From Halopseudomonas oceani (GTDB taxonomy: Bacteria > Pseudomonadota > Gammaproteobacteria > Pseudomonadales > Pseudomonadaceae), in the NCBI RefSeq assembly GCF_002903165.1, contig NZ_PPSK01000004.1:124001-188000 (forward strand): a DNA stretch of 64,000 bases, written 5' to 3'. The translations under genes were made by a program, and so were the position numbers. The notes beneath the pieces were generated by a model. The model was not told where the DNA came from, searched no databases, and saw only the letters and a program-made list of their open reading frames with translations. Shown one piece after another: positions 8,328 through 16,959 of this stretch (positions are counted from its first letter, which is position 1; every line of letters starts with the position of its first letter).

Positions 8328-9701
8328 ATGAAAAAGATTCCTAAACGATCCCTTCAGCTTCTCGGCGGCGCCATGCTCAGCGCGCTGGCGCTGTCAGTCA
8401 GTGCTGCCGTCTCGCCCGACGAGGCTGCCAAGCTGCAAACCACCCTGACCCCGATGGGCGCGGAACGTGCCGGCAACGCCAGCGGCACCATCCCGGCCTG
8501 GACCGGCGGTATGGCCAAAGACGCTGCGGCGGTTGATTCGGATGGTTTTTATGCCGACCCCTTTGCCGGCGACCAGCCACTGTACACCGTCTCCGCCGCC
8601 AATATGGATCAGTACGCCGACATGCTCACCGACGGGCAGAAGGCGATGCTCAAGCGCTATCCTGACACCTACAAGCTGCGCGTTTTCGAGACCAACCGCA
8701 GCGCCACCGTGCCCCAGGAAGTGTTTGATGCCATTGCCCGCAACGCCGTCAACACAACGCTGGCCGAAGGTGGCAACGGTCTCGAGAATTTCGACACAGC
8801 CTACCCCTTTCCTATTCCGCAGAATGGCGTTGAGGTGATCTGGAACCACATTACCCGTTACCGTGGCGGTAGTTTCACCCGCGTCATGGCACAGGCCACC
8901 CCGCAAGCAAATGGCTCGAACACCATGGTGATCCTGCAGGATGAGTTCTGCTTTGCCACCGCACTGACCGATTACGGCCCGAAGATCTCCGATAATCTGA
9001 TGTTCTATTTCACCCAGCGCATCCTGTCACCGTCGCGTCTGGCCGGTGACGTCCTGCTGGTGCACGAAAACATCAACCAGTTTAAGGAGCCGCGCGCCGC
9101 CTGGATGTACAACGCCGGTCAGCGTCGTGTACGCCGTGCGCCCCAGGTCGCCTATGACGGCCCGGCGTTCAGCGCTGACGGTACTCGGGTATCGGACAAC
9201 TACGACCTCTACAACGGCTCACCGGACCGCTACAACTGGAAACTGGTCGGCAAGCGCGAGCTGTTGATTCCGTACAACAACTTTGCCATCGCCTCGCGCG
9301 ACATTGAGTACGATCAGATCATCCAGCCGGGCCATATCAACCAGGACCTGGTGCGCTACGAAGTGCACCGCGTTTGGGAGGTTGAAGCGACCCTGAAGGA
9401 AGGTCAACGCCACGTCTACGCCAAGCGTCACTTCTTCATTGATGAGGATAACTGGCAGGCAGGTGCGATCGATCACTATGACGGCCGCGGCGGACTGTGG
9501 CGCGTGGCAGAGGCGATTGCAATGCAACGGTTTGACCAGCAAGTGCCAGGTTACGCCATCGAAACCCTGTATGACCTGCAAAACGGTCGCTACATGGCAC
9601 TGGGCATGACCAATGAGGAGCGTAAGAACTACGACTTCAGCTTCCGAGCGTCGTCGGCAGACTTTACTCCCAACGCGCTGCGGGCATCCGGTATTCGCTG
9701 A
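8328..9701 (+). CDS. DUF1329 periplasmic protein (LolB-like fold family)
   Basis: 457-residue DUF1329 protein with a Sec signal peptide (MKKIPKRSLQLLGG...SVSAA, cleavage near residue 26) and no lipobox. Conserved-looking stretches include GTIPAWTGG, a YPDTYKLRVFET segment, RAAWMYNAGQRRVRRAP and YDLQNGRYMALGM near the C-terminus. The family is predicted to share the LolA/LolB fold and to work with DUF1302 barrels at the outer membrane, but its ligand is unknown. Start codon follows ACGGAG by 6 nt. Translationally close to DUF1302 and followed by a strong terminator, so the pair forms a complete operon. Confidence 0.87.
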   Translation: MKKIPKRSLQLLGGAMLSALALSVSAAVSPDEAAKLQTTLTPMGAERAGNASGTIPAWTGGMAKDAAAVDSDGFYADPFAGDQPLYTVSAANMDQYADMLTDGQKAMLKRYPDTYKLRVFETNRSATVPQEVFDAIARNAVNTTLAEGGNGLENFDTAYPFPIPQNGVEVIWNHITRYRGGSFTRVMAQATPQANGSNTMVILQDEFCFATALTDYGPKISDNLMFYFTQRILSPSRLAGDVLLVHENINQFKEPRAAWMYNAGQRRVRRAPQVAYDGPAFSADGTRVSDNYDLYNGSPDRYNWKLVGKRELLIPYNNFAIASRDIEYDQIIQPGHINQDLVRYEVHRVWEVEATLKEGQRHVYAKRHFFIDEDNWQAGAIDHYDGRGGLWRVAEAIAMQRFDQQVPGYAIETLYDLQNGRYMALGMTNEERKNYDFSFRASSADFTPNALRASGIR

Positions 9702-9718
9702 TATCTGAGCAGCACCGG

Positions 9719-9764
9719 GCCCCTGTCGTTTCCGCTGCTCCGGACGACAGGGGCTTTCTTTTTT
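9719..9764 (+). terminator. Rho-independent terminator of the DUF1302-DUF1329 operon
   Basis: Perfect 11-bp stem GCCCCTGTCGT (9719-9729) / ACGACAGGGGC (9744-9754) with a 14-nt loop, followed by a T-rich run (9755-9764). It starts 17 nt after the DUF1329 stop. Confidence 0.9.
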
Positions 9765-9867
9765 CAGCTGCCCTGAACGCAACCCAAAGCAGCCAGCGGA
9801 ACGGTCCGCACACAAATAGCGGGAGCGGCCATCAGACCGCCCCGTATCGAAGGTTAAAAGTAAAACG

Positions 9868-12576
9868 TCAGACCAATGCGTACTGCTGCAGCATGACCGC
9901 AGCCTGGGCACGATTGTCCACTTTCAATTTGGCGAAGATGTTTTTCATGTGCGACTTGATCGTCTCGGGCGTCACATTCAGGTCGCGGGCAATCTGTTTG
10001 TTTGACTTGCCCTCAGCAACCAGCTGTACCACCTGACGCTCCTTGACCGTCAGCGCCAGCAACGCCTCGCTGCCCCCTACTCCCTCACCCTGTACATCAA
10101 TGCCCAGCAACTCAGTGGCCAGTTGCTGCAAGGGCACCGGGCAATGCCGGACAAACAGCCCACAGGCATCCTGGCTGGGCAGATCACTCAAAAGACTGAC
10201 CATGCCAGTATCCTTGACGAGCTGCAGTACCGAACCCAATAACGGAGTTGCAACATCCACTCCGCGCTCTCGACCCAATAACAGGCCGGTTACCGCCCCC
10301 AGTTCTGCGTAGTAGAGGCAAATTTCGGCACTCTCGAGCCGCGCCAGCATCTGCTCGGCCTGATCCAGCAACTCAGGCTCGCAGCGCTCAACCTCCAATG
10401 CCAGCCAAAGTCGCGACAGCAACGCGAAGTATTCACGGTCCAACCACTGATCCGGCCATTCAAGGCTGGCCAGTTGCTGCAGCATGCTGCAGCAAACGCG
10501 GGCTTCGCGCGGCTTGCGTTCCAGCAGATGCAGGCGTACCCGCTCCAACAACGCCCGCGACTGCAAGCGCGGCCAGTCCCGAGCCAACGCCAGCGATTCC
10601 AGGTCGTCCAGCATGCGCCGAGCCTGGGCAAATCGGCCCTGATGGGCCAACAAACGCACTTGAGCCATATATGCAAAGGCAGTGCACTCGATGAAACTGC
10701 CAGCCTTGATATAGGGCATACACTCCTGCAACAGCGCCTCGGCCTCGGTGAACTCGCCGCGCAGGTAGTGCCCCGTGGCACTGAACCCCTTGGGTAGTGC
10801 GGTCAGCACCGGATTCGGCTGGCGCAGGTTGCAGGCAAACAGCTCGGCAGCCTCCTCCACCAGACCATCAAGCGTTGCCATACCCTGCACAATGCGTCCC
10901 TGGTAAAACTCGCTCAAAGCATACAGCGACTTGCGATAGCACTCGTGCATGAAATAGCCGCGATTGCCCTCACCAATGCCCTGCGTCGGCGGCAAAGCGT
11001 ACATCTGGTCCCAGCGGCAAGACCGCATGTGCGCGGCACAAATGACATTGACCAGTACATTCTGGGCCCAGGCCGTGCAATGTCCCGACTCAAAACAGGC
11101 GACAGCAAGCGGAGCAGCATGGGCAAATCGATCATCCAGCGCCAGCACCATGGCTTTGATTGCCTGGACCTCCCAATGCATGGCAACCGCCTCGTCACCA
11201 ACCGCCAACTGACGAATTTCGGCCTCCAATTCATCAGCAAGGCGCATTGCAGTACCGTGCTCCAACGCCAGCCCCATTGCCCAAGCACGGGTAATCTTGA
11301 GCGGCACTGAGCTGTCACCCGGCTGTGCTTTCCAGCGTTTTTCCAGCAACATCAGCGTACTGAAATCACCCTGTTCCATGAGGATGCTGGCGCATTCCTG
11401 CATCCACGCACGTAGCTGTGCAACGTCTCCGCTGTCCATTCCCAACTGAATGGCGTCAAACCAGAGTTCCCGTTCGGCGAACCATCTGGCTGCCTTGAGC
11501 AGGAATGCGCGCGCCGCTACTTCGTCGTGACTGAAGGAAGCCGTCCGCAAATGCTCACGGAACATCGGATGCAAACTGAACCAGCTGTCCTGCTCATCCA
11601 GCACATTCAGAAACAGCTGACGTCGACGCAGCAACGCCAGCAGCTCCTCCGCAGCATGGTCACCAAACAGGGTGCGCAATAACGCGGGGCTGAATTTGTC
11701 CAGCAGGCCCAGAAAACACAGGCAACGACAGGTCGCCTCATCCAGCTGGACCAGGATGTCGTCAAACAGGCTGGCGATACTGCGCGGCAGCTGTCGTGTA
11801 CCGGTCGAGTTTGGTGTCAGCAGATAAGCGCGTAGTGCCGCAATCCAGCCATCCGCCACAGCCTGTATGCTGCAGAGGTCACCGCCCTGCTCTGGCTGCA
11901 AACCGCCCTTACGCAAGAGGTCTCGCGTCTCCTCAGGCTCAAAGCGCAGCATCGCCGCATCGACTTCAAGACGCTCATCAGCGTAGAAGTGCTCAACGAT
12001 GGCTTCAGGCAGGTCCCGGCGACCGATAAAGACCATGTGCACATGCTCTGGTGCGCGATGCACCAGAAAGCGCAGCGCCTCAACCAGCACAGTGTCATCA
12101 ATACAGTGATAGTCATCCAGAAACAGCGTAATCGGCTCCGGCTGCTGCTCCAGCTCACTCATCAGCCAGCTGGCCAGAACCTGGGGGCTGTGTTGACTGG
12201 CGTCCACCTCCAGACAACGCGTTCCCACAGCAGGACAAACACGGTTTATCGCCGCACTAAGATAGTAGAGAACCCGCTGGGCACTATCGTCTTCGGTATC
12301 CAGCGATAGCCAGGCAACCGCATGCCCCGACGCAGTAAGCCGCTCTGCCCAGATGGTAGCCAACGTTGTTTTGCCAAACCCGGGTGGGGCTTCGAGAATC
12401 GCGAGCCGACGTTCGCTCAGCTGTTCAGCGAATTGCTCAAGACGAGGGCGTGGAAGAATGCCGCGACCGCGACGCGGAGGCGTGATCTTGGTCATCAGCA
12501 GCACTGGTAGATCGGCACCCCGGTTCTGCACGGGGGAGGATTGCGGGGCAATCCAGGCCACCTGTTTCCTGTTCAT
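9868..12576 (-). CDS. MalT/LuxR-family ATP-dependent transcriptional regulator
   Basis: 902-residue signal-transducing ATPase with the MalT architecture. Residues about 40-70 carry Walker A (APPGFGKTTL); a Walker B FLDDYHCID follows near residue 150; the middle is helical, TPR-like, and probably senses the inducer; residues about 840-895 form a LuxR HTH (LTVKERQVVQLVAEG...ETIKSHMKNIFAKL). AlkS and AcoK are relatives of similar size. It lies between the two operons it probably controls, converging on DUF1302-DUF1329 and following the PQQ dehydrogenase gene. Start MNRKQVAWIAP lacks a clear Shine-Dalgarno, so the exact start is uncertain. Confidence 0.92.
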   Translation of the reverse strand: MNRKQVAWIAPQSSPVQNRGADLPVLLMTKITPPRRGRGILPRPRLEQFAEQLSERRLAILEAPPGFGKTTLATIWAERLTASGHAVAWLSLDTEDDSAQRVLYYLSAAINRVCPAVGTRCLEVDASQHSPQVLASWLMSELEQQPEPITLFLDDYHCIDDTVLVEALRFLVHRAPEHVHMVFIGRRDLPEAIVEHFYADERLEVDAAMLRFEPEETRDLLRKGGLQPEQGGDLCSIQAVADGWIAALRAYLLTPNSTGTRQLPRSIASLFDDILVQLDEATCRCLCFLGLLDKFSPALLRTLFGDHAAEELLALLRRRQLFLNVLDEQDSWFSLHPMFREHLRTASFSHDEVAARAFLLKAARWFAERELWFDAIQLGMDSGDVAQLRAWMQECASILMEQGDFSTLMLLEKRWKAQPGDSSVPLKITRAWAMGLALEHGTAMRLADELEAEIRQLAVGDEAVAMHWEVQAIKAMVLALDDRFAHAAPLAVACFESGHCTAWAQNVLVNVICAAHMRSCRWDQMYALPPTQGIGEGNRGYFMHECYRKSLYALSEFYQGRIVQGMATLDGLVEEAAELFACNLRQPNPVLTALPKGFSATGHYLRGEFTEAEALLQECMPYIKAGSFIECTAFAYMAQVRLLAHQGRFAQARRMLDDLESLALARDWPRLQSRALLERVRLHLLERKPREARVCCSMLQQLASLEWPDQWLDREYFALLSRLWLALEVERCEPELLDQAEQMLARLESAEICLYYAELGAVTGLLLGRERGVDVATPLLGSVLQLVKDTGMVSLLSDLPSQDACGLFVRHCPVPLQQLATELLGIDVQGEGVGGSEALLALTVKERQVVQLVAEGKSNKQIARDLNVTPETIKSHMKNIFAKLKVDNRAQAAVMLQQYALV

Positions 12577-12791
12577 GAAGTCGATCCATGCCGAGCACGG
12601 GCTGCGTAAGGCAGCCTCTTTTTGTTATTAACACCATCCACCTTAGCAGGCAGATAGCAGCGTGCACAGCAAGTCAGCCTGAATGCGATCGTGAGGCAGC
12701 CGGCTGCCGCTGGCTACCTCATCATACGAACCACCCTCTTTAGAGTAAATACTCAATTGGCAATATCAGTCATACCCTGACCACCGACCGC
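12577..12791. other. Gap between the PQQ dehydrogenase gene and the regulator gene
   Basis: 215 bp without a gene. On the minus strand it holds a GAGTATTTACTC palindrome (about 12738-12749), a GC-rich GAGGTAGCC...GGCTGCCTC inverted repeat, and GGCTGC-CTTAC-GCAGCC (about 12602-12618) just before the regulator start. None has a proper T-run, so it is unclear whether the regulator is read through from the dehydrogenase gene or has its own promoter here. No CCCCC-N4-GGGGG palindrome is present. Confidence 0.6.
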
Positions 12792-14870
12792 TTATTCGGC
12801 CTCGGTCTGCTTGGCTGACATCCAACTCTCGTATTCACGCTGCATGATATAGAGCTTGATCTGCTGCGCTTGCTCGGCAGAGAGGCTGTCTGCGAACGAC
12901 GCCATACCCTTGTTCTGAAAGGCCCCATGCAACACGATCGCCTCCCAGGCGTCACGAATGGCGTCGCTGGAGTAACGCAGATCCGGCAGAATACCGTTAC
13001 CTACGGTACCCACGCCGTGGCAGATCATGCAGTAGGACGCATACAGATCAGAGCCGGCATCAATATCACTGGCAGCGGCCACCACAGGCTGCGGCACCCG
13101 ATCAGGCAGCGGCGCGGCTGCCGGCGGTGCAGACAGCTGCGCCTTGCCGCCCAGCTTGAACACCATCATTCGGCTAACGTTGCGCGCTCCGGCAGCTTGC
13201 ACTGCATCACCGCCGAACAATCCGCCAGACCCACCCCAGCCAGCCATCAGCGCAATGTACTGCTCACCGTTGTGCTGGTAGGTCATAGGGGCGGCAATTA
13301 CCCCGGTCTGGGTCGGAAAGTGCCAAAGCGGCGCCCCCATATCGGCACTGTACGCCTCAAGCTGACCAGCCGAGGTGCCCTGAAAAACCAGATTACCTGC
13401 GGTCACCAGCGTACCGCCGTTCCAGTGATTGGGCCGCTCGACGCGCCAGGCCGGCGCCTGTTTTACCGGGTCCCAGGCGATCAGCGCACCCGTTGCGTAC
13501 TCGCGCGGCAACTCCCTGTTTTCAAGACCCGCGCCCGTGTTGAAACCGTTATGAACGACGAAGTCCCCCCCCTCATTGGCGTAGGTTGCCGGCATTTCCT
13601 GATATGGAATGTAGACCAACCCGGTCAGAGGGCTGTAGGACATCGAATGCCAATTATGCGCACCTAGAGGACTCGGCCAGATGGTCACTGGCTCTCCACT
13701 CTCATAGCGCGAGCCCGGCACCTCGACCGGACGGCCGGTCGCCATATCAATCTTCTCAGCCCAGGTGACCTTGCCAAATTTCTCGGCCGACAACAGCTCG
13801 CCGGTGGCCCGATCAAGGACATAGAAGAACCCATTCTTCGGTGCCTGCATGATGACCTGACGCGGCTTGCCGTCAATTTCGAGCTCAGCCAGCGTCAGTT
13901 GCTGGGTTGCGGTGTAATCCCAGCTCTCGCCCGGAGTGCTCTGGTAATACCAGACCAGTTCCCCGGTTTCCGGCCGTAAGGCCAAAATCGACGACAGGTA
14001 GAGGTTGTCACCGCCACCGGGGCTGCGAATTTCGCGGTTCCAGGGCGAGCCGTTACCAGTGCCGACATACAGCAGGTTCAGCTTGGGGTCATAGGCCATG
14101 CTGTCCCAACTGGTGCCGCCACCACCCAGGTCCCAGCGCGTCTTGTCGCTCCAGGTTTTCAGGGCTTCTTCCAGTGCGGGTGTCGCCTGTGGGCCTTCTG
14201 CCGGATCGGACGGCACGGTGTAGAAGCGCCAGCGCATCTCGCCGGTCGCCGCGTCATAGGCGGAGAAGTAGCCACGGACTCCGTATTCAGCACCGCCATT
14301 ACCGATCAGCACCATGTCATTCAGCACCCGCGGAGCACCGGTAATGGTGTAAGGCTTGCTTGGGTCGGTCGTCTGCTGCGTCCATACCGGCTCGCCCGTT
14401 TTCGCATCCAGCGCCACCAGGCGGCCATCCAGGGTGCCCACGTACACCTTGCCTTTCCACAGCGCCACGCCGCGGTTAACCGCGTCACAGCATGCATGCC
14501 GCGCGCCGGATTTATCGACACCTGGATCGTAGCTCCACAGGATATTGCCGGTCTCGGCATCAACAGCCAGTACCCGGCTCCAGGACAACGAGGTGTAAAG
14601 GACGCCTTCATGGTAAAGCGGGGTTGCCTCCAGCCCACGGGTGTTGTCGAGATCAATCGACCAAGCCAGCCCCAGCTGATCGACGTTTTCGGTGGTGATC
14701 TGCTGCAATGGACTGAAACGCTGCTGTGACCAGGTTCGATCGTAGCTCAGCCATTCGCTACCGTCGTTCTCGACCGCAAGCATGGCGGCGGTATCTACCA
14801 CGCCAGCGTGCACCGCTGCGGCAATACCAAGCAGCGATGTAACCAGGGGAAAGGCAATCAACTTCTTCAT
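12792..14870 (-). CDS. PQQ-dependent quinohemoprotein alcohol dehydrogenase
   Basis: 692-residue periplasmic enzyme that oxidises primary alcohols with pyrroloquinoline quinone and passes electrons to its own haem. A signal peptide ends near AAAVHA (residue 22). The eight-bladed propeller shows the adjacent-cysteine ring HACCD (C127-C128) and a catalytic Asp in ESWDYTA (D318). Position 320 is Thr, not the Asp of lanthanide-dependent enzymes, so calcium dependence is predicted. A C-terminal cytochrome c domain carries CMICH near residue 612 and a Met in KGMASF. ATG 14870 is chosen because it begins the signal peptide. It lies 47 bp after the hydrolase gene, same operon. Confidence 0.93.
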   Translation of the reverse strand: MKKLIAFPLVTSLLGIAAAVHAGVVDTAAMLAVENDGSEWLSYDRTWSQQRFSPLQQITTENVDQLGLAWSIDLDNTRGLEATPLYHEGVLYTSLSWSRVLAVDAETGNILWSYDPGVDKSGARHACCDAVNRGVALWKGKVYVGTLDGRLVALDAKTGEPVWTQQTTDPSKPYTITGAPRVLNDMVLIGNGGAEYGVRGYFSAYDAATGEMRWRFYTVPSDPAEGPQATPALEEALKTWSDKTRWDLGGGGTSWDSMAYDPKLNLLYVGTGNGSPWNREIRSPGGGDNLYLSSILALRPETGELVWYYQSTPGESWDYTATQQLTLAELEIDGKPRQVIMQAPKNGFFYVLDRATGELLSAEKFGKVTWAEKIDMATGRPVEVPGSRYESGEPVTIWPSPLGAHNWHSMSYSPLTGLVYIPYQEMPATYANEGGDFVVHNGFNTGAGLENRELPREYATGALIAWDPVKQAPAWRVERPNHWNGGTLVTAGNLVFQGTSAGQLEAYSADMGAPLWHFPTQTGVIAAPMTYQHNGEQYIALMAGWGGSGGLFGGDAVQAAGARNVSRMMVFKLGGKAQLSAPPAAAPLPDRVPQPVVAAASDIDAGSDLYASYCMICHGVGTVGNGILPDLRYSSDAIRDAWEAIVLHGAFQNKGMASFADSLSAEQAQQIKLYIMQREYESWMSAKQTEAE

Positions 14871-14917
14871 GGGTATGACTCTTCTGTTGTTGTCGTTATT
14901 TTTCTGTTCGTTACTGC

Positions 14918-15712
14918 TCAACCGGCGCTCAGCGCAAATGCGTGAATGGCGTCCGCCACCTGAACGGGCTGCTCGAGCGCGAGCGAATGGCCCGCCCCAG
15001 TAATAACCTTGCACTCACCGTGTCCGGCGTATTCGACTATCTGCTTCGACAGAGCCTGGCTGTAGGCGTGGTCCTGTTCCCCTGCCAGTACCAGCAACGG
15101 CACGCGGAGGGATTTCAACTCGCTCAGTACACTGCTGCGATGAATCACCTCCATCGCTGCGGCGCCAATCTCCGGCCCCAACTGGCGCATCTGATTGCGC
15201 CAGTGCGCACATAGGGCGGTGTATTCAGGACTGCGCAGTGTGTGGTCGCCGAACATGATGTACATCAGGGTGTCGACCTGGTCGGCCGCTCCATCCTGTG
15301 CCAACTGCTGAACCAGCGGCTCAAACTCGGGCAACTGGTGCTCCAGGTCACCGCTGCTACCCATCACGATGCAGCCAGCCAAACGCTCGGGGGAACGCGC
15401 TGCCAGGCGCAGCGCGATAAAGCCCCCCATCGAGTTGCCAGCGAAGTAGCAAGGCGCCAGATCAAGTGCATCAATCAACGCCACCGCATCGTCAGTCAGG
15501 GTATCCATATCAAGCGTCCCACTTCGACTGCTGAGGCCCTGTCCACGATGGTCGTAGGCCAGAATCTCAAAGTGCGGGTGCAATAGCTCAATCAACGGCT
15601 GAAACATCCGCCAGTCAAAAAAAAGCGAATGACTGAGCACCAGCACCGGTTTACCCGGTTGGGGGAAGCGTTCGAAGTGCAGACGGACATCATTCACCGT
15701 CAGATAGGCCAT
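14918..15712 (-). CDS. Alpha/beta-fold hydrolase (3-oxoadipate enol-lactonase-like)
   Basis: 264-residue cytoplasmic alpha/beta hydrolase with a complete triad: Ser94 in GNSMGG, Asp214 in GEQDHAY and His242 in GAGHSLA; the oxyanion region is LSHSLFFDW. The overall pattern, with AYDHRGQGLS before the cap, resembles PcaD-type lactonases and carboxylesterases. No signal peptide. It is the promoter-proximal gene of an operon with the PQQ dehydrogenase, behind a palindromic operator shared with the DUF1302 operon. An ester or lactone linked to alcohol oxidation is a plausible substrate (inference). ATG 15712 follows CGGAG by 8 nt. Confidence 0.88.
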   Translation of the reverse strand: MAYLTVNDVRLHFERFPQPGKPVLVLSHSLFFDWRMFQPLIELLHPHFEILAYDHRGQGLSSRSGTLDMDTLTDDAVALIDALDLAPCYFAGNSMGGFIALRLAARSPERLAGCIVMGSSGDLEHQLPEFEPLVQQLAQDGAADQVDTLMYIMFGDHTLRSPEYTALCAHWRNQMRQLGPEIGAAAMEVIHRSSVLSELKSLRVPLLVLAGEQDHAYSQALSKQIVEYAGHGECKVITGAGHSLALEQPVQVADAIHAFALSAG

Positions 15713-15744
15713 GGGGCAGGCTCCGCGTCATCTTTCGAAGCTTG

Positions 15745-15793
15745 ATGCTAGGGACAGGGGCTAAACGGGTTCACCCCCCCTGTTGGGGGATAT
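15745..15793 (-). promoter_or_regulatory. Promoter-operator of the hydrolase-PQQ dehydrogenase operon
   Basis: Read on the minus strand, CCCCC-AACA-GGGGG (15789-15776, with two further G) lies 35 bp centre to centre upstream of a -10-like TAGCAT (15750-15745). This gives a start near 15738 and a 26-nt leader. The half-site flanks and distance match those before the DUF1302 gene (33 bp), which is the main reason for proposing one regulon under the MalT-like protein. A GCCCCATATCCCC segment just upstream adds another C-rich half-site. Confidence 0.58.
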
Positions 15794-16031
15794 GGGGCAA
15801 ATGAATGACCGGCAACAGCGGAGAGCCGCTGTCGCAAGCGACAAGCAAAACCAAGCTGGAAGCCAAGAGTTTGTGTCTGAGGTTGAGCAAAGAGAAGAAC
15901 GTTACCCCTGTTGCGCGGTAGTCCCTGACTTGCAGCTTGGGCCGCACCCGTCTTTAGGGACGCCACATGTCGCGTCCGCCACGGATAAACATCAGCCACC
16001 CACGCCCAACCAAAACGTCCGGCTTGGCTCT

Positions 16032-16107
16032 GCTTTTTGCTTTTTGCTTTTTGCTTTTTGCTTTTTGCTTGGGGCTTGGGGCTTGGGGCTTGGGGCTTGG
16101 GGCTTGC
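16032..16107 (+). repeat. Two adjacent heptad repeats, (GCTTTTT)5 then (GCTTGGG)5
   Basis: Five exact copies of GCTTTTT (16032-16066) are followed in the same register by five of GCTTGGG (16067-16101) and then GCTTGC. The second half holds five GGGG runs spaced by CTT, a strong G-quadruplex-forming pattern resembling telomeric repeats. The array is intergenic, 18 bp beyond the nrdJ terminator. Confidence 0.95.
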
Positions 16108-16125
16108 AACAGCGGCTTGCGGCTC

Positions 16126-16153
16126 AAAAAAAACGCGCCCCGAAGGACGCGTT
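16126..16153 (-). terminator. Rho-independent terminator of nrdJa-nrdJb
   Basis: Minus strand: AACGCGTCC (16153-16145), TTCG loop, GGGCGCGTT (16140-16132), then T8 (to 16126). The 9-bp stem has one G-T wobble and is capped by a stable TTCG tetraloop. It begins 25 nt after the nrdJb stop. Confidence 0.93.
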
Positions 16154-16178
16154 ATTTAGGCGCTGAGAGCGAGCTTGA

Positions 16179-16877
16179 TCAGCCGCACTTGCTATCGCCG
16201 CAGGCCAGGCAGGTCAGGCAGCCGTCCATCTGAATCGCAGCCTTGGTGTGGCACTTGCCACACATCTGAGCACCTTCCGGGTAGGCAGAAGCGCTGTCAT
16301 CACAGTCTGCTTCGGTCTGGCCCTGCGGCTTCAGACTGGCGAACTCGGCACGCTTCTGCTCAAGATACGCCTGCTGATGCTCGTCCATTTCGTCCTTGAT
16401 CATGCCAATACGCTTGAGGTGCTGGTCCAGCACATCGCCGATTTCAGCCACCAGCGAAGGGCTCCAGCGGCCACCGCGCTTCATGTAACCGCCCTTGGGA
16501 TCGAACACGCTGCGCAGCTCTTCAACCAGGAAGGTGCAGTCACCGCCCTTGCGAAACACAGCAGAGATAATCAGCGTCAGGGCTGAGATCCACTGGTAGT
16601 GTTCCATATTCTTCGAGTTGATGAAGATTTCGAAGGGACGACGTGTCTCGTGGTCGCTGCCGGAGTTGAGCACGACGTCGTTGATGGTGACGTAGATCGC
16701 GTGCTCCGAGGTCGGAGTCTTGATCTTGTAGGTCGAGCCCTCAAGAAACTCGGGGCGCTTGAGCTTCTCGTGCATTTCTTCGATCGCCGGAGCGGCCTTG
16801 GCTTCCGGCGCCTTGGCCGGTTCATCAGGTTTGACTACAGCATAGTCGACGATCTTGCTGTTGATCTTCAGTGCCAT
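16179..16877 (-). CDS. nrdJb: Class II ribonucleotide reductase, small partner NrdJb
   Basis: 232-residue C-terminal part of the adenosylcobalamin-dependent ribonucleotide reductase, separate from NrdJa as in P. aeruginosa. It includes a C-terminal cysteine cluster: MCGKCHTKAAIQ and CLTCLACGDSKCG, the redox tail that regenerates the active-site thiols. The open frame runs 26 codons further upstream, but ATG 16877 (MALKINSKIVDY) follows GAGGAAGTGAAAG. It lies 82 bp after nrdJa and is followed by a strong terminator, so the two genes form one transcript. Confidence 0.93.
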   Translation of the reverse strand: MALKINSKIVDYAVVKPDEPAKAPEAKAAPAIEEMHEKLKRPEFLEGSTYKIKTPTSEHAIYVTINDVVLNSGSDHETRRPFEIFINSKNMEHYQWISALTLIISAVFRKGGDCTFLVEELRSVFDPKGGYMKRGGRWSPSLVAEIGDVLDQHLKRIGMIKDEMDEHQQAYLEQKRAEFASLKPQGQTEADCDDSASAYPEGAQMCGKCHTKAAIQMDGCLTCLACGDSKCG

Positions 16878-16959
16878 GTCTTTCACTTCCTCGCCACGCG
16901 TCTGCGCGGCCGATTCATCAGATTTGCGAACTACCGAGTGCCGCCGAAGCGGCACGGGT

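Larger units (their letters stand above)
15713..16178. other. Gene-free 466-bp interval between nrdJb and the hydrolase gene
   Basis: Contains, from left to right, the hydrolase promoter-operator (15745-15793), about 240 bp with no recognisable gene but one GTCCCT/AGGGAC inverted repeat (15921-15961), the double heptad repeat (16032-16107) and the nrdJ terminator (16126-16153). Short open frames across the repeat encode only its period-7 peptide and look spurious. Confidence 0.7.

Noticed and set aside
16032-16107. CRISPR array or coding repeat
   Set aside because: Repeats are 7 bp with no spacers; translated frames give only the repeat peptide.
15748-16233. Short open frames between the hydrolase gene and nrdJb
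   Set aside because: They cross the heptad repeat, lack ribosome sites and show no domain.
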